NCBI GenBank assembly: GCA_015060045.1
Contig: SUZH01000001.1
Location: 124,001-188,000 of the forward strand
Length of the DNA: 64,000 nt
Direction: 5' to 3'
Source: Rikenellaceae bacterium
GTDB lineage: Bacteria > Bacteroidota > Bacteroidia > Bacteroidales > Rikenellaceae
Below, in pieces: positions 45,592-54,654 of this stretch (positions within the stretch are counted from its first letter, which is position 1; each line of letters starts with the position of its first letter). The translations under genes and the position numbers were made by a program. The notes beneath the pieces are model-generated. The model was not told the origin of the DNA, searched no databases, and was given only the letters and a program-made list of their open reading frames with translations.

Positions 45592-45754
45592 GGATAAATC
45601 CCCCTTCTTGATATAGACAAACCCTCCAAACCTCCCTTTGATAAGGGAGGCTTCGGGATCCCGAGTTCAATGCATGCCGAATACAAAAACAGAGGAGAAA
45701 ACCGAGATTTACGAACATTGCAGCAATAGTACGCACCGAAATCTCGCGACTAAG

Positions 45755-45854
45755 CCCTCCTTTTCAACTGCTGCGACAGCCGAGAGCAGAGGTCGCTTGC
45801 GAACCTCTGCCGAGGCGCGCAAGCAGTCACGGCAATTATTGCCGTAAAGGAGGG
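45755..45854. repeat. Nested ~100-bp palindromic element
   Basis: Outer arms CCCTCCTTT and AAAGGAGGG, a middle CTGCT/AGCAG pair and an inner perfect 8-bp stem GCAGAGGT/ACCTCTGC. Resembles a miniature element or a structured RNA; identity unknown. Confidence 0.5.
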
Positions 45855-45884
45855 GTTTGGGTGGATTGTCTAAATGTCAAACAA

Positions 45885-45913
45885 AAAAAGGATAAGAAAT
45901 TCTTATCCTTTTT
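45885..45913. terminator. Terminator-like palindrome downstream of tRNA-Thr
   Basis: A near-continuous palindrome centred at 45899 with A- and T-tracts, directly after the tRNA 3' end on the minus strand; usable as a terminator for it. Confidence 0.65.
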
Positions 45914-45921
45914 ATTTTTTG

Positions 45922-45993
45922 AGCCGAAACCGAGATTTGAACTCGGGACCCCTTCATTACGAGTGAAGTGCTCTACCGCTGAGCTATTTCGGC
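45922..45993 (-). tRNA. tRNA-Thr(CGT)
   Basis: The minus strand folds into a cloverleaf: acceptor GCCGAAA pairing with TTTCGGC, D-arm with AGCTCAGCGGTAGAGC, anticodon stem CTTCA/TGAAG around loop CTCGTAA (anticodon CGT), and T-arm CCGAG/CTCGG with loop TTCAAAT. Discriminator base is U and no CCA is encoded. Threonine tRNA reading ACG codons. A T-arm copy lies 356 bp downstream. Confidence 0.93.
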
Positions 45994-46088
45994 CTTTCGG
46001 GATTCTTCTGTTCCCGTTTCGGTGTGCAAATATCAGAAAAAAATTTAATTCCTACAACTATTTTCAAAAAAAAGTCACATTTCTTTCT

Positions 46089-46096
46089 TATCTTCG
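46089..46096 (+). promoter_or_regulatory. Probable -7 box for cstA
   Basis: TATCTTCG, one mismatch to TAnnTTTG, ending 17 bases before the cstA ATG; a TTTT stretch lies about 24-28 bases upstream of it. Confidence 0.4.
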
Positions 46097-46113
46097 CATA
46101 AAACTACGCTAAA

Positions 46114-47541
46114 ATGATTACTTTTTTCATCTGTCTGGCCCTTTTGGTGACCGCCTATTTCACCTACGGCCGCTATCTGGAACGTCAAGTGGGCATCGAC
46201 CCGAAGGCCGAAACGCCCTGTCACCGTCTCTACGATGGTGTGGACTATGTTCCCCTGCCTCGTTGGCGCGTCTTTTTGATTCAGTTGCTCAACATCGCCG
46301 GCACGGGCCCCATCTTCGGTGCGATCCTGGGTGCCTGTTTTGGTCCCGTAGCTTTCCTTTGGATTACGGCGGGTGGCATCCTGATGGGTGCCATGCACGA
46401 CTTCATTTCGGGCGTCATGCTGGTGCGCCACGACGGATTGAGCATCCCGGAGGTGGTGGGTCACTACTTAGGTGGCGGCATGCGCCAATTTATGCGTCTC
46501 TTTTCGGTACTGCTCCTCATTCTCGTTGGTGCGGTCTTTGTCCTCAGCCCGGCACAACTCCTGGGAGGCATGACCCCCTCAATTTCGGTTTCGACGTGGG
46601 TGTGGATCATCCTGATCTACTATTTCATCGCCACGCTTCTGCCCATTGACAAGATTATCGGCAAAGTCTATCCGATTTTCGGCATCGCGTTAATAGGTAT
46701 GGCCGTTGGTTTGCTGGGTGCTGTGATGGTGGGGGACTACACCATTCCCGAGCTCACGACGCTGAAGAACTTCCAACTCAACGCCCATGACCTGCCGATC
46801 ATCCCCACGCTCTTTATCACCATCGCCTGTGGCGCAATTTCGGGCTTCCACGCCACGCAGTCGCCCCTCATGGCGCGTTGTGTCGGCAACGAGAAGGAGT
46901 GTCGCTCGGTCTTCTATGGTGCCATGATTTCGGAGAGCATCATCGCGCTGATCTGGGCAGCCGTGGCGATGGCCTTCTTCGGTGGAGCAGGTGAGCTGGC
47001 TCTCACGCTCAAGGAGCACGGCAACAGCGCCGCTTGGGCCGTGGATACGATCTCGAACGGCATGTTGGGTGTTGTAGGCGGCATCCTGGCGCTGCTGGGC
47101 GTGGTGGCTGCTCCGATTACCTCGGGCGATACGGCGTTCCGCTCGGCTCGCCTGATCATTGCCGACCTGATGAAACTCGAGCAGCGTACCATCTGGAAGC
47201 GCTTTGTGATCTGCATTCCGCTCTTCATCCTCGGCTGGTGGATCACGACGGTCGATTTCGATGTCGTATGGCGCTACTTTGCCTGGACCAACCAATCGCT
47301 CGCTACGGTGGTACTTTGGACCATCACCGTCTACCTCTTCCGCCGCAAGGTGAACTATTGGCTGGCTCTCATTCCGGCCGTGATTATGACCTACGTATGC
47401 TCGTCGTTCCTCTTCGTTTCAAACCAATTCTTCGGCATGGAGGATCGCACGATGGCCTACCTGCTGGGCGGTGTTTTGACCCTGATTCTTACCCTTGTGA
47501 TGATCTATAAACTCCGCAAAGATGCCAAGACCACAGCTTAA
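46114..47541 (+). CDS. cstA: CstA-family carbon starvation/peptide or pyruvate transporter
   Basis: Membrane protein of 475 residues with about 12-14 helices. YFTYGRYLERQVGIDP, the conserved VDYVPLPRW, IAGTGPIFGAILGA and GAMHDFISG blocks are those of CstA. It is shorter than the about 700-residue E. coli protein, as is usual for the compact CstA forms. It would import peptides or pyruvate. The next gene overlaps its end by 20 bases, so they are cotranscribed. Confidence 0.92.
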   Translation: MITFFICLALLVTAYFTYGRYLERQVGIDPKAETPCHRLYDGVDYVPLPRWRVFLIQLLNIAGTGPIFGAILGACFGPVAFLWITAGGILMGAMHDFISGVMLVRHDGLSIPEVVGHYLGGGMRQFMRLFSVLLLILVGAVFVLSPAQLLGGMTPSISVSTWVWIILIYYFIATLLPIDKIIGKVYPIFGIALIGMAVGLLGAVMVGDYTIPELTTLKNFQLNAHDLPIIPTLFITIACGAISGFHATQSPLMARCVGNEKECRSVFYGAMISESIIALIWAAVAMAFFGGAGELALTLKEHGNSAAWAVDTISNGMLGVVGGILALLGVVAAPITSGDTAFRSARLIIADLMKLEQRTIWKRFVICIPLFILGWWITTVDFDVVWRYFAWTNQSLATVVLWTITVYLFRRKVNYWLALIPAVIMTYVCSSFLFVSNQFFGMEDRTMAYLLGGVLTLILTLVMIYKLRKDAKTTA

Positions 47542-48214
47542 TCCGACCCCCGACCAGACCTTCGAATTGATCGGCTCGGGACCCTACGATTTCCGCAAAA
47601 CGCTCGACGAGGCAACCCGTCTTCAACGCGAGGGACGCATCGAGGAGGCCTGCAATCACCGTTTTCTGGCCTTTCAGCGCCTCATGGAGCTGCTGCCCGA
47701 CGACGAGGAGGTGATCCTGGAGTGGAATCACCGTAATTCGCGCGCCGTGCTGGAGTTGCTCCACGCCACGGCCGTGGATCACTTCCTGATTGGCGACTAC
47801 GAGCTCTCGGCGGCGCAGTTGGAGCTCCTGATGGAACTCGACCCCGAGGACCACTTGGAGGCGGCTACGTTGCTGGCTTTCGACTACCAGGCGATGGATG
47901 AGCAGGAGCTCTTCGACGAGGTGATCAACGACGTCTCGGACAAACATGCCGATCGCCTGATTCTGCTCCTTTGGGCGGGATTTCGCCGCGATGGAAAGTT
48001 GCCGGAGGGCGAGCTGAAGCGCTTCAAGGAGCGTTTTACGGCCTACTACCGCGAATTTACGGCCGAGGAGCACCCTGCCGATGCCGCCTACCTTGCGGCC
48101 ATCGAGTCGGAGCGGCCTACCGTCGAGGCCGAGGCGCGTGAGCTGTGGCTGCGCACCGAGAGCCTGTGGCAACAGTGGCCTGCGTTTATCGAGCAGCTCA
48201 AAGCGACGAAATAA
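47522..48214 (+). CDS. TPR-like cytoplasmic protein, unknown function
   Basis: Soluble all-helical protein of 230 residues, very acidic, with repeated helix pairs such as LDEATRLQREGRIEEACNHRF and HFLIGDYELSAAQLELLMELDPEDHLEAATLLA that look like tetratricopeptide repeats. No signal peptide. It overlaps cstA by 20 bases and is followed by a long terminator. A regulatory or adaptor role next to CstA is possible but not supported by any motif. Confidence 0.7.
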   Translation: MPRPQLNPTPDQTFELIGSGPYDFRKTLDEATRLQREGRIEEACNHRFLAFQRLMELLPDDEEVILEWNHRNSRAVLELLHATAVDHFLIGDYELSAAQLELLMELDPEDHLEAATLLAFDYQAMDEQELFDEVINDVSDKHADRLILLLWAGFRRDGKLPEGELKRFKERFTAYYREFTAEEHPADAAYLAAIESERPTVEAEARELWLRTESLWQQWPAFIEQLKATK

Positions 48215-48227
48215 GCGACAGACAGAC

Positions 48228-48273
48228 AACAACATCGGCGATGCAGGTCTTTCCGTGCATCGCCGATGTTGTT
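48228..48273. terminator. Long bidirectional terminator
   Basis: Perfect 18-bp stem (48228-48245 with 48256-48273) and 10-base loop between convergent genes. Confidence 0.88.
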
Positions 48274-48285
48274 TGTTACGATCCC

Positions 48286-50040
48286 CTATTTCTTGACCGC
48301 TCGTTTGGGGCGGCGTTCCGGCCGCTTTGCCTCGGGACGGTTCTTAAAGAAGTAGCTCTTTTGCTGCCGTTTCTCCTCCTGCGTACGTGCCACGAAGAGC
48401 GGTTTTTGCGTATAAGGATTCATCCCCGTATAGAACATCACCGACGAAAGGGTCATGGGGGTGGGTGTCAGATCCTGCACCTGCTCGAGCGTAAAGTGCA
48501 GTTTGCCCAATACGCGCTCCGAAAGGGCCTTCATATCCCGCTCCGTGCAACCCGGGTGGGAAGAGATAAAGTAGGGAATGAGCTGGTAACGCAACCCCTC
48601 CCGACGGCATACCGCACGGAAGTCCTCGTTCAATTGCTCGAAGAGGGCAAAGGGAGGCTTACGCATCAGGTGCAACACATGATCCTCCGTATGTTCAGGC
48701 GCAACCTTCAATCGGCCCGACGTATGGTACTTCAAGACGGTGGCCAAATAGGGGCTGTTGTCGAAGAGGTCGTAGCGGATACCGCTGCCGATGTAGGCGT
48801 GTTTAATCCCCTTCATTGAGCGAATCTTCTCGTAGAGCTTCAACAACGGACGGTGGTCGTTGTCGAGGTTCGGACATCGCTTCGGATGCAGGCACGAGGG
48901 GCGATGACACTTCGCGCAAAGCTCCTTGTCGCGGCCGCCCATGCGGTACATGTTGGCCGACGGGCCTCCGATGTCGGAGAGGTTGCCGCGGAAATCGGCC
49001 ATTTGGGTGATGCGCTCCACCTCCTGCAGGATCGAGCGCTCGCTGCGCGACTGGATAAACTTGCCCTGGTGGGCCGAGATGGTGCAGAACGAGCATCCAC
49101 CAAAGCAGCCACGGTGCATATTGACCGAGTGTTTGATCATCTCCCATGCCGGAATGGCGCCACGCCCCTCGTAGCGGGGGTGGGGAGCGCGCTCATAAGG
49201 GAGATCGAACGAGTGGTCCAGCTCCTCGGTCGAAAGGATCGAGTGGGGCGGCGTCACCACCACCAACTCCTCGCCAACAGCCTCCACGAGCGTTTTATCG
49301 GGATGCAGGAGGTTGCTCAACGTCTCGATGATGCAGAAATTTTCGCCAAAGGCCTCCTTCGATTTTTGGCACACCTCGAAAGAGTGCAGGCGCACCGTCT
49401 TGTCGGGATCGAGCTTTTCGAGATAGCTCCTCTCGGCACGGAAGGCCACCTGCGGGATCTTGCGCAGGAGCTTGGCGTTGTAGCCGTTCTTCATGGCGCG
49501 CGCCACCTCCAAAATCGTGCGGTCGCCCATGCCGTAGACCAGCAGGTCGGCTCCCGACGAACAGAGAATCGAGGGGTGGAGCCTGTCCTCCCAATAGTCG
49601 TAGTGGGTCAGGCGTCTGAGCGAAGCCTCGATGCCGCCAATCACGACGGGGGTGTGGGGGAACAACCGCTTGAGGATTTGGCTATAAACGGTCACCGTGC
49701 GGTCGGGGCGGAAGCCCGCCTGACCACCGGCCGTATAGGCATCGTCGTGCCGGAGACGCAGGTTGGCCGTATAGTGGTTCACCATCGAATCCATCGCACC
49801 TCCCGTGATGGCAAAGAAGAGGCGGGGTGTACCCAACTTTTTGAAGTCGCGCAGGTCGTCGCGCCAGTTGGGTTGCGGCACGATCGCCACGCGGTAGCCC
49901 TCGGCCTCCAACAGACGACCGATCACCGCCGCGCCAAACGAGGGGTGGTCGATGTAGGCATCGCCCGTGAAGAGGATGACATCCAATTCATCCCACCCGC
50001 GCGCGCGTACCTCTTTTATGGTAGTCGGTAGAAAGGCCAT
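48286..50040 (-). CDS. YgiQ-family radical SAM protein
   Basis: Protein of 584 residues with a radical-SAM CxxxCxxC cluster motif at Cys312, Cys316 and Cys319 (HRGCFGGCSFC), preceded by the UPF0313/YgiQ N-terminal domain (GDAYIDHPSFG, VVIGGIEASLRR). The C terminus is basic. The reaction of YgiQ proteins is unknown. It is the last gene of the tgt operon, 9 bases after the GH28 gene. Confidence 0.9.
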   Translation of the reverse strand: MAFLPTTIKEVRARGWDELDVILFTGDAYIDHPSFGAAVIGRLLEAEGYRVAIVPQPNWRDDLRDFKKLGTPRLFFAITGGAMDSMVNHYTANLRLRHDDAYTAGGQAGFRPDRTVTVYSQILKRLFPHTPVVIGGIEASLRRLTHYDYWEDRLHPSILCSSGADLLVYGMGDRTILEVARAMKNGYNAKLLRKIPQVAFRAERSYLEKLDPDKTVRLHSFEVCQKSKEAFGENFCIIETLSNLLHPDKTLVEAVGEELVVVTPPHSILSTEELDHSFDLPYERAPHPRYEGRGAIPAWEMIKHSVNMHRGCFGGCSFCTISAHQGKFIQSRSERSILQEVERITQMADFRGNLSDIGGPSANMYRMGGRDKELCAKCHRPSCLHPKRCPNLDNDHRPLLKLYEKIRSMKGIKHAYIGSGIRYDLFDNSPYLATVLKYHTSGRLKVAPEHTEDHVLHLMRKPPFALFEQLNEDFRAVCRREGLRYQLIPYFISSHPGCTERDMKALSERVLGKLHFTLEQVQDLTPTPMTLSSVMFYTGMNPYTQKPLFVARTQEEKRQQKSYFFKNRPEAKRPERRPKRAVKK

Positions 50041-50049
50041 CGGTAGCTT

Positions 50050-51420
50050 TTAATAAACGTCCAAAATAATCTTCTCGCTATCCTCGGGGAGCGTTTCGGC
50101 AAGCGGCTCGCCGTTGATCGAGCTGTTTTTCAGCACCACACCCTCGGTTAGCATCAAGTGGAAGGGATGCACGGCATCCTCCGTGTGGAAGTTCTCGATC
50201 CGGATGTTACGAATCTTCTTTTCGGGATTTCCCTCCATAAAGAGGGCGTAGTTGTCGGCGCGCTTGGCCTGGACGTTCGTGATCACGAAATCCTCATATT
50301 GCGCGGGATAGTTGCCGCCACGGAAGCCGAAGTAGTTCGTCTCGAAGCGCAGAATCGCTCCGCGAGCACGCTCCACGGTGATGTTATTGACCCGTACGTT
50401 GCGGATGTAGCCACCGCGATCCTTGTTCGACTTGAAGTAGATGGCATTCTTTACGGTGCCGATCTCGACATCCTCCATATAGACATTGGCCGCACCGCCC
50501 GACATCTCGCTGCCGATGCAGAGGCCGTTGCACTCGGAGTGGAAACGGCAATTCCGTACGACGATATTCTCCGAAGGGCGTCCCGTCGAACGACCATCCG
50601 TGTCACGACCCGCCTTGATCGCCACCGAGTCGTCACCCGTGCGGAAGGTACAATTTTCGATCAGTACGTTGGAGGTCGATTCGGGGTCGCAACCGTCGTT
50701 GTTGGGGAAGTGGCTGTCGATCGTCACACCACGCACAATCACGTTATCGCAAAAGACGGGGTGGATCGTCCAGAAGGGGGAGTCTCGGAGCGTCAGATCC
50801 TCCACCAAGATGCGCGAACAGCCGTAGAACTGCACCATCGAGGGGCGCAGGACGGTACCTGCACCAAAAACGCGCTCCTCAACGGGGATGAGCTTGTCGC
50901 CCATCTCGCGCAGACGATCCCGATCCTCGGCCTCAATCCGGCTCCAGGCGGCAAATTCCTTACCGCCTTGGGCATCGATCGTACCGCGACCCGTGAGAGC
51001 AATGTTTGTGCAATGGTAGGCGTAGATCATCGGCGAGTGGCCGTAGAGCTCGGTCCCCTCCCAACGGGTCAAAACCACGGGCAAGAAGTCTGCCGAGCGA
51101 CCACTGAATTGAAGATAGGCCCCCTCCACGAGGTGCAGATTGACGTTACTTTTAAGTTTCAGCGCGCCATTCAGGGCGTAGTGTCCCGCCCCGATGCGTA
51201 CCATGCCGCCTCCGTAGTAGGAGCAGGAGTCGATCGCCTGCTGAATGACGGGGAGCATCTCCTCGCCCTCAATCGGTGCAATCTCCCACACGCGATCGGG
51301 GAACGAGGTGCGGGCAATGTTCTCGATGATCGCCTCCTGTGGCGTGAGGGGCGCATCTTGCGACGTGTTGCAGCCATAGAGCATGGCGGTAACAGCAAGG
51401 GCCAAGAGGATCTTTTTCAT
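50050..51420 (-). CDS. Glycoside hydrolase family 28 lipoprotein (polygalacturonase-like)
   Basis: Lipoprotein (Cys17, LYGC) of 456 residues with the parallel beta-helix of GH28, hydrolysing galacturonan or rhamnogalacturonan. Catalytic blocks: NND at 240-242 in HFPNNDGCDPEST, the Asp pair 263-264 in TGDDSVAIK, and GSEMSGG at 303-309, where classical enzymes have GHG; the RIK block is replaced by YFKSNKDRGG (Lys330). This pattern is common in Bacteroidetes GH28 enzymes as I recall. It complements the PL1 lyase 33 kb away but is embedded in a housekeeping operon. Confidence 0.87.
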   Translation of the reverse strand: MKKILLALAVTAMLYGCNTSQDAPLTPQEAIIENIARTSFPDRVWEIAPIEGEEMLPVIQQAIDSCSYYGGGMVRIGAGHYALNGALKLKSNVNLHLVEGAYLQFSGRSADFLPVVLTRWEGTELYGHSPMIYAYHCTNIALTGRGTIDAQGGKEFAAWSRIEAEDRDRLREMGDKLIPVEERVFGAGTVLRPSMVQFYGCSRILVEDLTLRDSPFWTIHPVFCDNVIVRGVTIDSHFPNNDGCDPESTSNVLIENCTFRTGDDSVAIKAGRDTDGRSTGRPSENIVVRNCRFHSECNGLCIGSEMSGGAANVYMEDVEIGTVKNAIYFKSNKDRGGYIRNVRVNNITVERARGAILRFETNYFGFRGGNYPAQYEDFVITNVQAKRADNYALFMEGNPEKKIRNIRIENFHTEDAVHPFHLMLTEGVVLKNSSINGEPLAETLPEDSEKIILDVY

Positions 51421-51432
51421 GGTTATGATGGG

Positions 51433-52554
51433 TTAAAGTTCGTCCGGATCGATCGTATCGACTGCCGCGGTGTAGGTATCCCACTTCTGGAGTACCGCCT
51501 TGAAATCGGCCGGCAGCTCGCTGTCGAGCAGGAGCTCCTTGCCTGTGCGCGGATGGGTAAAACCGAGCGCCTTGGCGTGCAGCGCCTGACGCGGCATCAA
51601 CTCGAAGCAGTTTTCGATGAATTGCTTGTATTTCGAGAAGGTCGTACCCTTCAGAATGCGGTCACCGCCATAGCGGGCATCGTTGAACAAGGGGTGGCCC
51701 TTCCACGACATGTGGACACGAATCTGGTGCGTGCGACCCGTCTCCAGACGACACTCTACGAGGGTTACGTAGCCATAGCGGCGCAACACCTTGTAGTGCG
51801 TCACGGCATGCTTGCCGTCCGAGCCATCCTCGAAGACATACATCTTCTGTCGTTCGCGGGGTGAGCGGCCGATGTTACCGATGATCGTACCCTCATCCTC
51901 CTCGAAGTTGCCCCACACGAGGGCGACATAGCGGCGGTAGATCGTATGGTCGAAGAACTGCTTAGCCAGGCGGGCATGTGCCTCCTCGGTTTTGGCGATT
52001 ACCAATAGACCCGACGTATCCTTGTCGATGCGGTGCACCAGACCGGCGCGATCCTCGTTCTCGGCCTTGGCATCGGGCCCCTGCAGGTGATACAACAAGG
52101 CATTGACCAGCGTACCGTAGTGGTTCCCGACACCCGGATGTACGACCATGCCGGCCGGCTTGTTGACCAGCAGCAGGTCCTCGTCCTCGTAGGGAATCTC
52201 GAGCGGAATATCCTCAGGAATGAGCGATACGTCGCGACGCGGATAGGGCATCACGACCTGAATATAATCGAGCGGCTTGACCTTATAGCTCGACTTCGAG
52301 GTTGCTCCATTGACCAATACGTTGCCCGAATCGATGGCCGCCTGAATGCGGTTGCGCGACGAGCGCTCCATGCGGGCCTTTAAGAATTTATCGAGACGCA
52401 GCAGCGACTGTCCCTTATCGACCGTGACGTTGAAGTGTTCGTACAGACCACCCTCCTCGCCATCTTCGCCCTCCTCGTCGGGCAGCAGATCGGCCTCTAC
52501 CTCCGCGGGCATGAGTTCGTCACGCAACGGCTCCTCGTGTAAAAGCTGCTCCAT
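51433..52554 (-). CDS. RluD-type 23S rRNA pseudouridine synthase
   Basis: Protein of 373 residues: acidic N-terminal extension (1-40), S4 RNA-binding domain (about 50-100, LRLDKFLKARMERSSRNRIQ), then the RluA-family catalytic domain with HRIDKDTSG (174-182, catalytic Asp177) and GRTHQIRVHM. Modifies uridines in helix 69 of 23S rRNA if it acts as RluD; the exact target is inferred. Its ATG overlaps the PASTA gene stop by one base. Confidence 0.9.
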   Translation of the reverse strand: MEQLLHEEPLRDELMPAEVEADLLPDEEGEDGEEGGLYEHFNVTVDKGQSLLRLDKFLKARMERSSRNRIQAAIDSGNVLVNGATSKSSYKVKPLDYIQVVMPYPRRDVSLIPEDIPLEIPYEDEDLLLVNKPAGMVVHPGVGNHYGTLVNALLYHLQGPDAKAENEDRAGLVHRIDKDTSGLLVIAKTEEAHARLAKQFFDHTIYRRYVALVWGNFEEDEGTIIGNIGRSPRERQKMYVFEDGSDGKHAVTHYKVLRRYGYVTLVECRLETGRTHQIRVHMSWKGHPLFNDARYGGDRILKGTTFSKYKQFIENCFELMPRQALHAKALGFTHPRTGKELLLDSELPADFKAVLQKWDTYTAAVDTIDPDEL

Positions 52555-53522
52555 TACTCAAAAAAGTCATCTTCAGTTGCCTCCTCACTTGCCGGCTCCT
52601 CGCTCGGGGTTTCCCCCTCCAGGGCTACGCGAGCCAACGAATCGACCATCTCCTGCTCCAGGCGCAGACGCTCCTCGGCCGCCTCGCGTGCCAACTTCTC
52701 GGCCTCGGCACGCACCCTCTTCACGCGATCCAGGTCGAGTGTTAGCATCAGATCAACGGGCGTACCCAACGCCAACCCCTGCTCGGCAGGGTTGCTCTGG
52801 GCATAGACGCGCGCCTGCTTTTGGTTCAGCAGGTTGATCCCTTCTTCGTAGATCACTTTGCCAACGTTGAGGCCCGATTCCCACAGACGCACCTTGGCAT
52901 CGTGCAGTGAAAGGCCGACCACCTGCGGCACGAAGGTGTTGTTCTCGCTCGGCTCGACACCCACGTAGAGCGTGATACCCGAACCCATCTCAGCCTCGAT
53001 GTGGCTGTCGGCCAAAATCTGCTGGCGCTCGTAGAACTCCTCAAGTACATAGTTCGTGGCCATATCGGGACGGTAGATCAGCTCTTTGATCTCCAGACCG
53101 GCAATCTCCAACATATTTTTGGCCTGGCGCAACGAGCGGCTGGCCACATAGGGCACCGGCACCATCTTCTGGCGGAAGGAGTTGATGGTGATATAGACCG
53201 TACGGCCGGGTTTTACCTCCACGCCCCCCTTGGGAAGCTGATCGAGGATGATGCCACCCTCATAGGCCGGTACGAAGAGCGAGTCGTTGATGTGCAGCTC
53301 CAGGTCGTGTTTCTTGGCCAGTTGTTCGGCATCAGCAAGGGCGATTCCCGAAAAATCGGGCACCGTACAACGGGCACCGTGACGCGTGGCCAGCTGCATC
53401 AAAAGATGGGCCGAGATGGCTAAGGCCAGCATGATCACCACGATCAGAAAGAGGTTCCAGGCGAGTCGATTACCACGCAATCGCTGCCACAAAGTCTTAT
53501 TTTTTACAGGTTTCTTTGCCAT
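52554..53522 (-). CDS. Membrane-anchored PASTA-domain protein
   Basis: Protein of 322 residues. A cytoplasmic basic N terminus, one membrane helix (about 20-42) and three PASTA domains (about 50-115, 118-190, 192-268) beginning VPDFSGIALADAE, VPYVASRSLRQAK and VPQVVGLSLHDAK, then a charged coiled-coil tail rich in Glu. PASTA domains bind peptidoglycan fragments in kinases and PBPs, but neither domain is attached here. Start 53522 gives the membrane helix directly. Between lptF/G and rluD. Confidence 0.85.
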   Translation of the reverse strand: MAKKPVKNKTLWQRLRGNRLAWNLFLIVVIMLALAISAHLLMQLATRHGARCTVPDFSGIALADAEQLAKKHDLELHINDSLFVPAYEGGIILDQLPKGGVEVKPGRTVYITINSFRQKMVPVPYVASRSLRQAKNMLEIAGLEIKELIYRPDMATNYVLEEFYERQQILADSHIEAEMGSGITLYVGVEPSENNTFVPQVVGLSLHDAKVRLWESGLNVGKVIYEEGINLLNQKQARVYAQSNPAEQGLALGTPVDLMLTLDLDRVKRVRAEAEKLAREAAEERLRLEQEMVDSLARVALEGETPSEEPASEEATEDDFFE

Positions 53523-53541
53523 ATGCAATGCTTCGTTTATA

Positions 53542-54645
53542 CTATTTGGGGGCCTTCTGATAGAGGTAAATACCAATGATCAGGTAGATGATGTTCGGTA
53601 GCCAGATCGCCAGACCGGGTGGTAAGGATCCGCTCTTGGCAAACTCCTCAAAGAAGCGGTAGAAGAGAATGTACGAGAAGCAGAGGGCGATACCTACGCC
53701 GATATGCAAACCCGTACCACCGCGCACCTTGCGCGAGGAGAGCGACACGCCGATCAAAGTCAGGATAAAGGTTCCCAACGGATAGGCGAAACGGGCATGC
53801 TGCTCGACCTGAATGATGTTGATCGTATCAGATCCTTTGGCACGTTGCTGCGCCAAAAAATCGTTCAGGTCATGGATATTCATCGTCTTGATGAGTTGGT
53901 TCACCACACCCAACTCGGCCTCCTCGAGGTTGATCAGCGTATCGAGGTTGCGATACTGGGTAAAGGTCTCGTTCTCCAACGAATCGAACTCGCGCGTCGT
54001 ATAGCGCTGCGCCGACCAACGCTTCGTTTCGGGGTCAAAGGTCACGTCGGCAGCCTCCAGCGAACGCACCATCGAGCCCTCCTCGTACTGCTCAAGGGCA
54101 AAGAAGGAGGCGCGTTTCGAACCGTGTTGGTAACTACGCACGTAGGCAAAGATACCCGGTTCGATCTGACGATAGATGTGGCGGTCGAACTGTACATTCT
54201 GGCGACGCTTGTTGTACATGGCCTCGAAGGCGACAATCTTCTGCTGCGTCACGGGAATCACCCATAGGTTGAGCGTGAGCGACATCGCACCAATAATCAG
54301 TGCACCCAGAAAGTAGGGCCACATCAGGCGACGGAACGACATACCACCCGAGAGCATCGCCACGATCTCGGTTTGATAGGCGAGTTTCGAGGTGAAGAAG
54401 ATACAGGCGATAAAGGTGAACAGCGAGCAGAACTGATTCGCGAAGTAGGGGATGAAGTTCAGGTAGTAATCGAACAGAATCGCCGACAGCGGAGCATGCA
54501 GCTCGGTGAAGTCATCGACCTTTTCCACATAGTCAAACAAAACCACAATGACCAAAATCATCGCAATGGCGAAGAAGAAGGTCATTAGGAATTTGCCCAA
54601 TATGTAGCGATCCAAAATTTTGAATCCGGGGTTGCTGAATTTCAT
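53542..54645 (-). CDS. LptF/LptG-family permease (YjgP/YjgQ)
   Basis: Inner-membrane protein of 367 residues with three N-terminal and three C-terminal helices around a periplasmic beta-jellyroll domain, as in LptF and LptG, which extract LPS for transport to the outer membrane. The start KILDRYILGKFLMTFFFAIAMIL and FPLGTFILTLIGVSLSSRKVRGGTGLHIGVGI C-terminal blocks fit. Whether it is LptF or LptG is not decidable. It lies 9 bases after tgt. Confidence 0.9.
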   Translation of the reverse strand: MKFSNPGFKILDRYILGKFLMTFFFAIAMILVIVVLFDYVEKVDDFTELHAPLSAILFDYYLNFIPYFANQFCSLFTFIACIFFTSKLAYQTEIVAMLSGGMSFRRLMWPYFLGALIIGAMSLTLNLWVIPVTQQKIVAFEAMYNKRRQNVQFDRHIYRQIEPGIFAYVRSYQHGSKRASFFALEQYEEGSMVRSLEAADVTFDPETKRWSAQRYTTREFDSLENETFTQYRNLDTLINLEEAELGVVNQLIKTMNIHDLNDFLAQQRAKGSDTINIIQVEQHARFAYPLGTFILTLIGVSLSSRKVRGGTGLHIGVGIALCFSYILFYRFFEEFAKSGSLPPGLAIWLPNIIYLIIGIYLYQKAPK

Positions 54646-54654
54646 GGCGTATCG

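Larger units (their letters stand above)
45458..45921. other. Gene-free stretch of nested hairpins beside tRNA-Thr
   Basis: No gene is supported. It holds a 16-base copy of the tRNA T-arm at 45576-45591, an inverted 11-base copy of its core near 45660-45671, short palindromes such as one near 45589-45604 and GGCAATTATTGCC near 45830-45845, and an approximately 100-base nested hairpin bounded by 45755-45763 and 45846-45854. This looks like repeat or element remnants, not coding DNA. Confidence 0.6.

Noticed and set aside
45432..46113. Insertion sequence next to tRNA-Thr
   Set aside because: No transposase frame and no clear terminal inverted repeats; only short palindromes and a T-arm copy.
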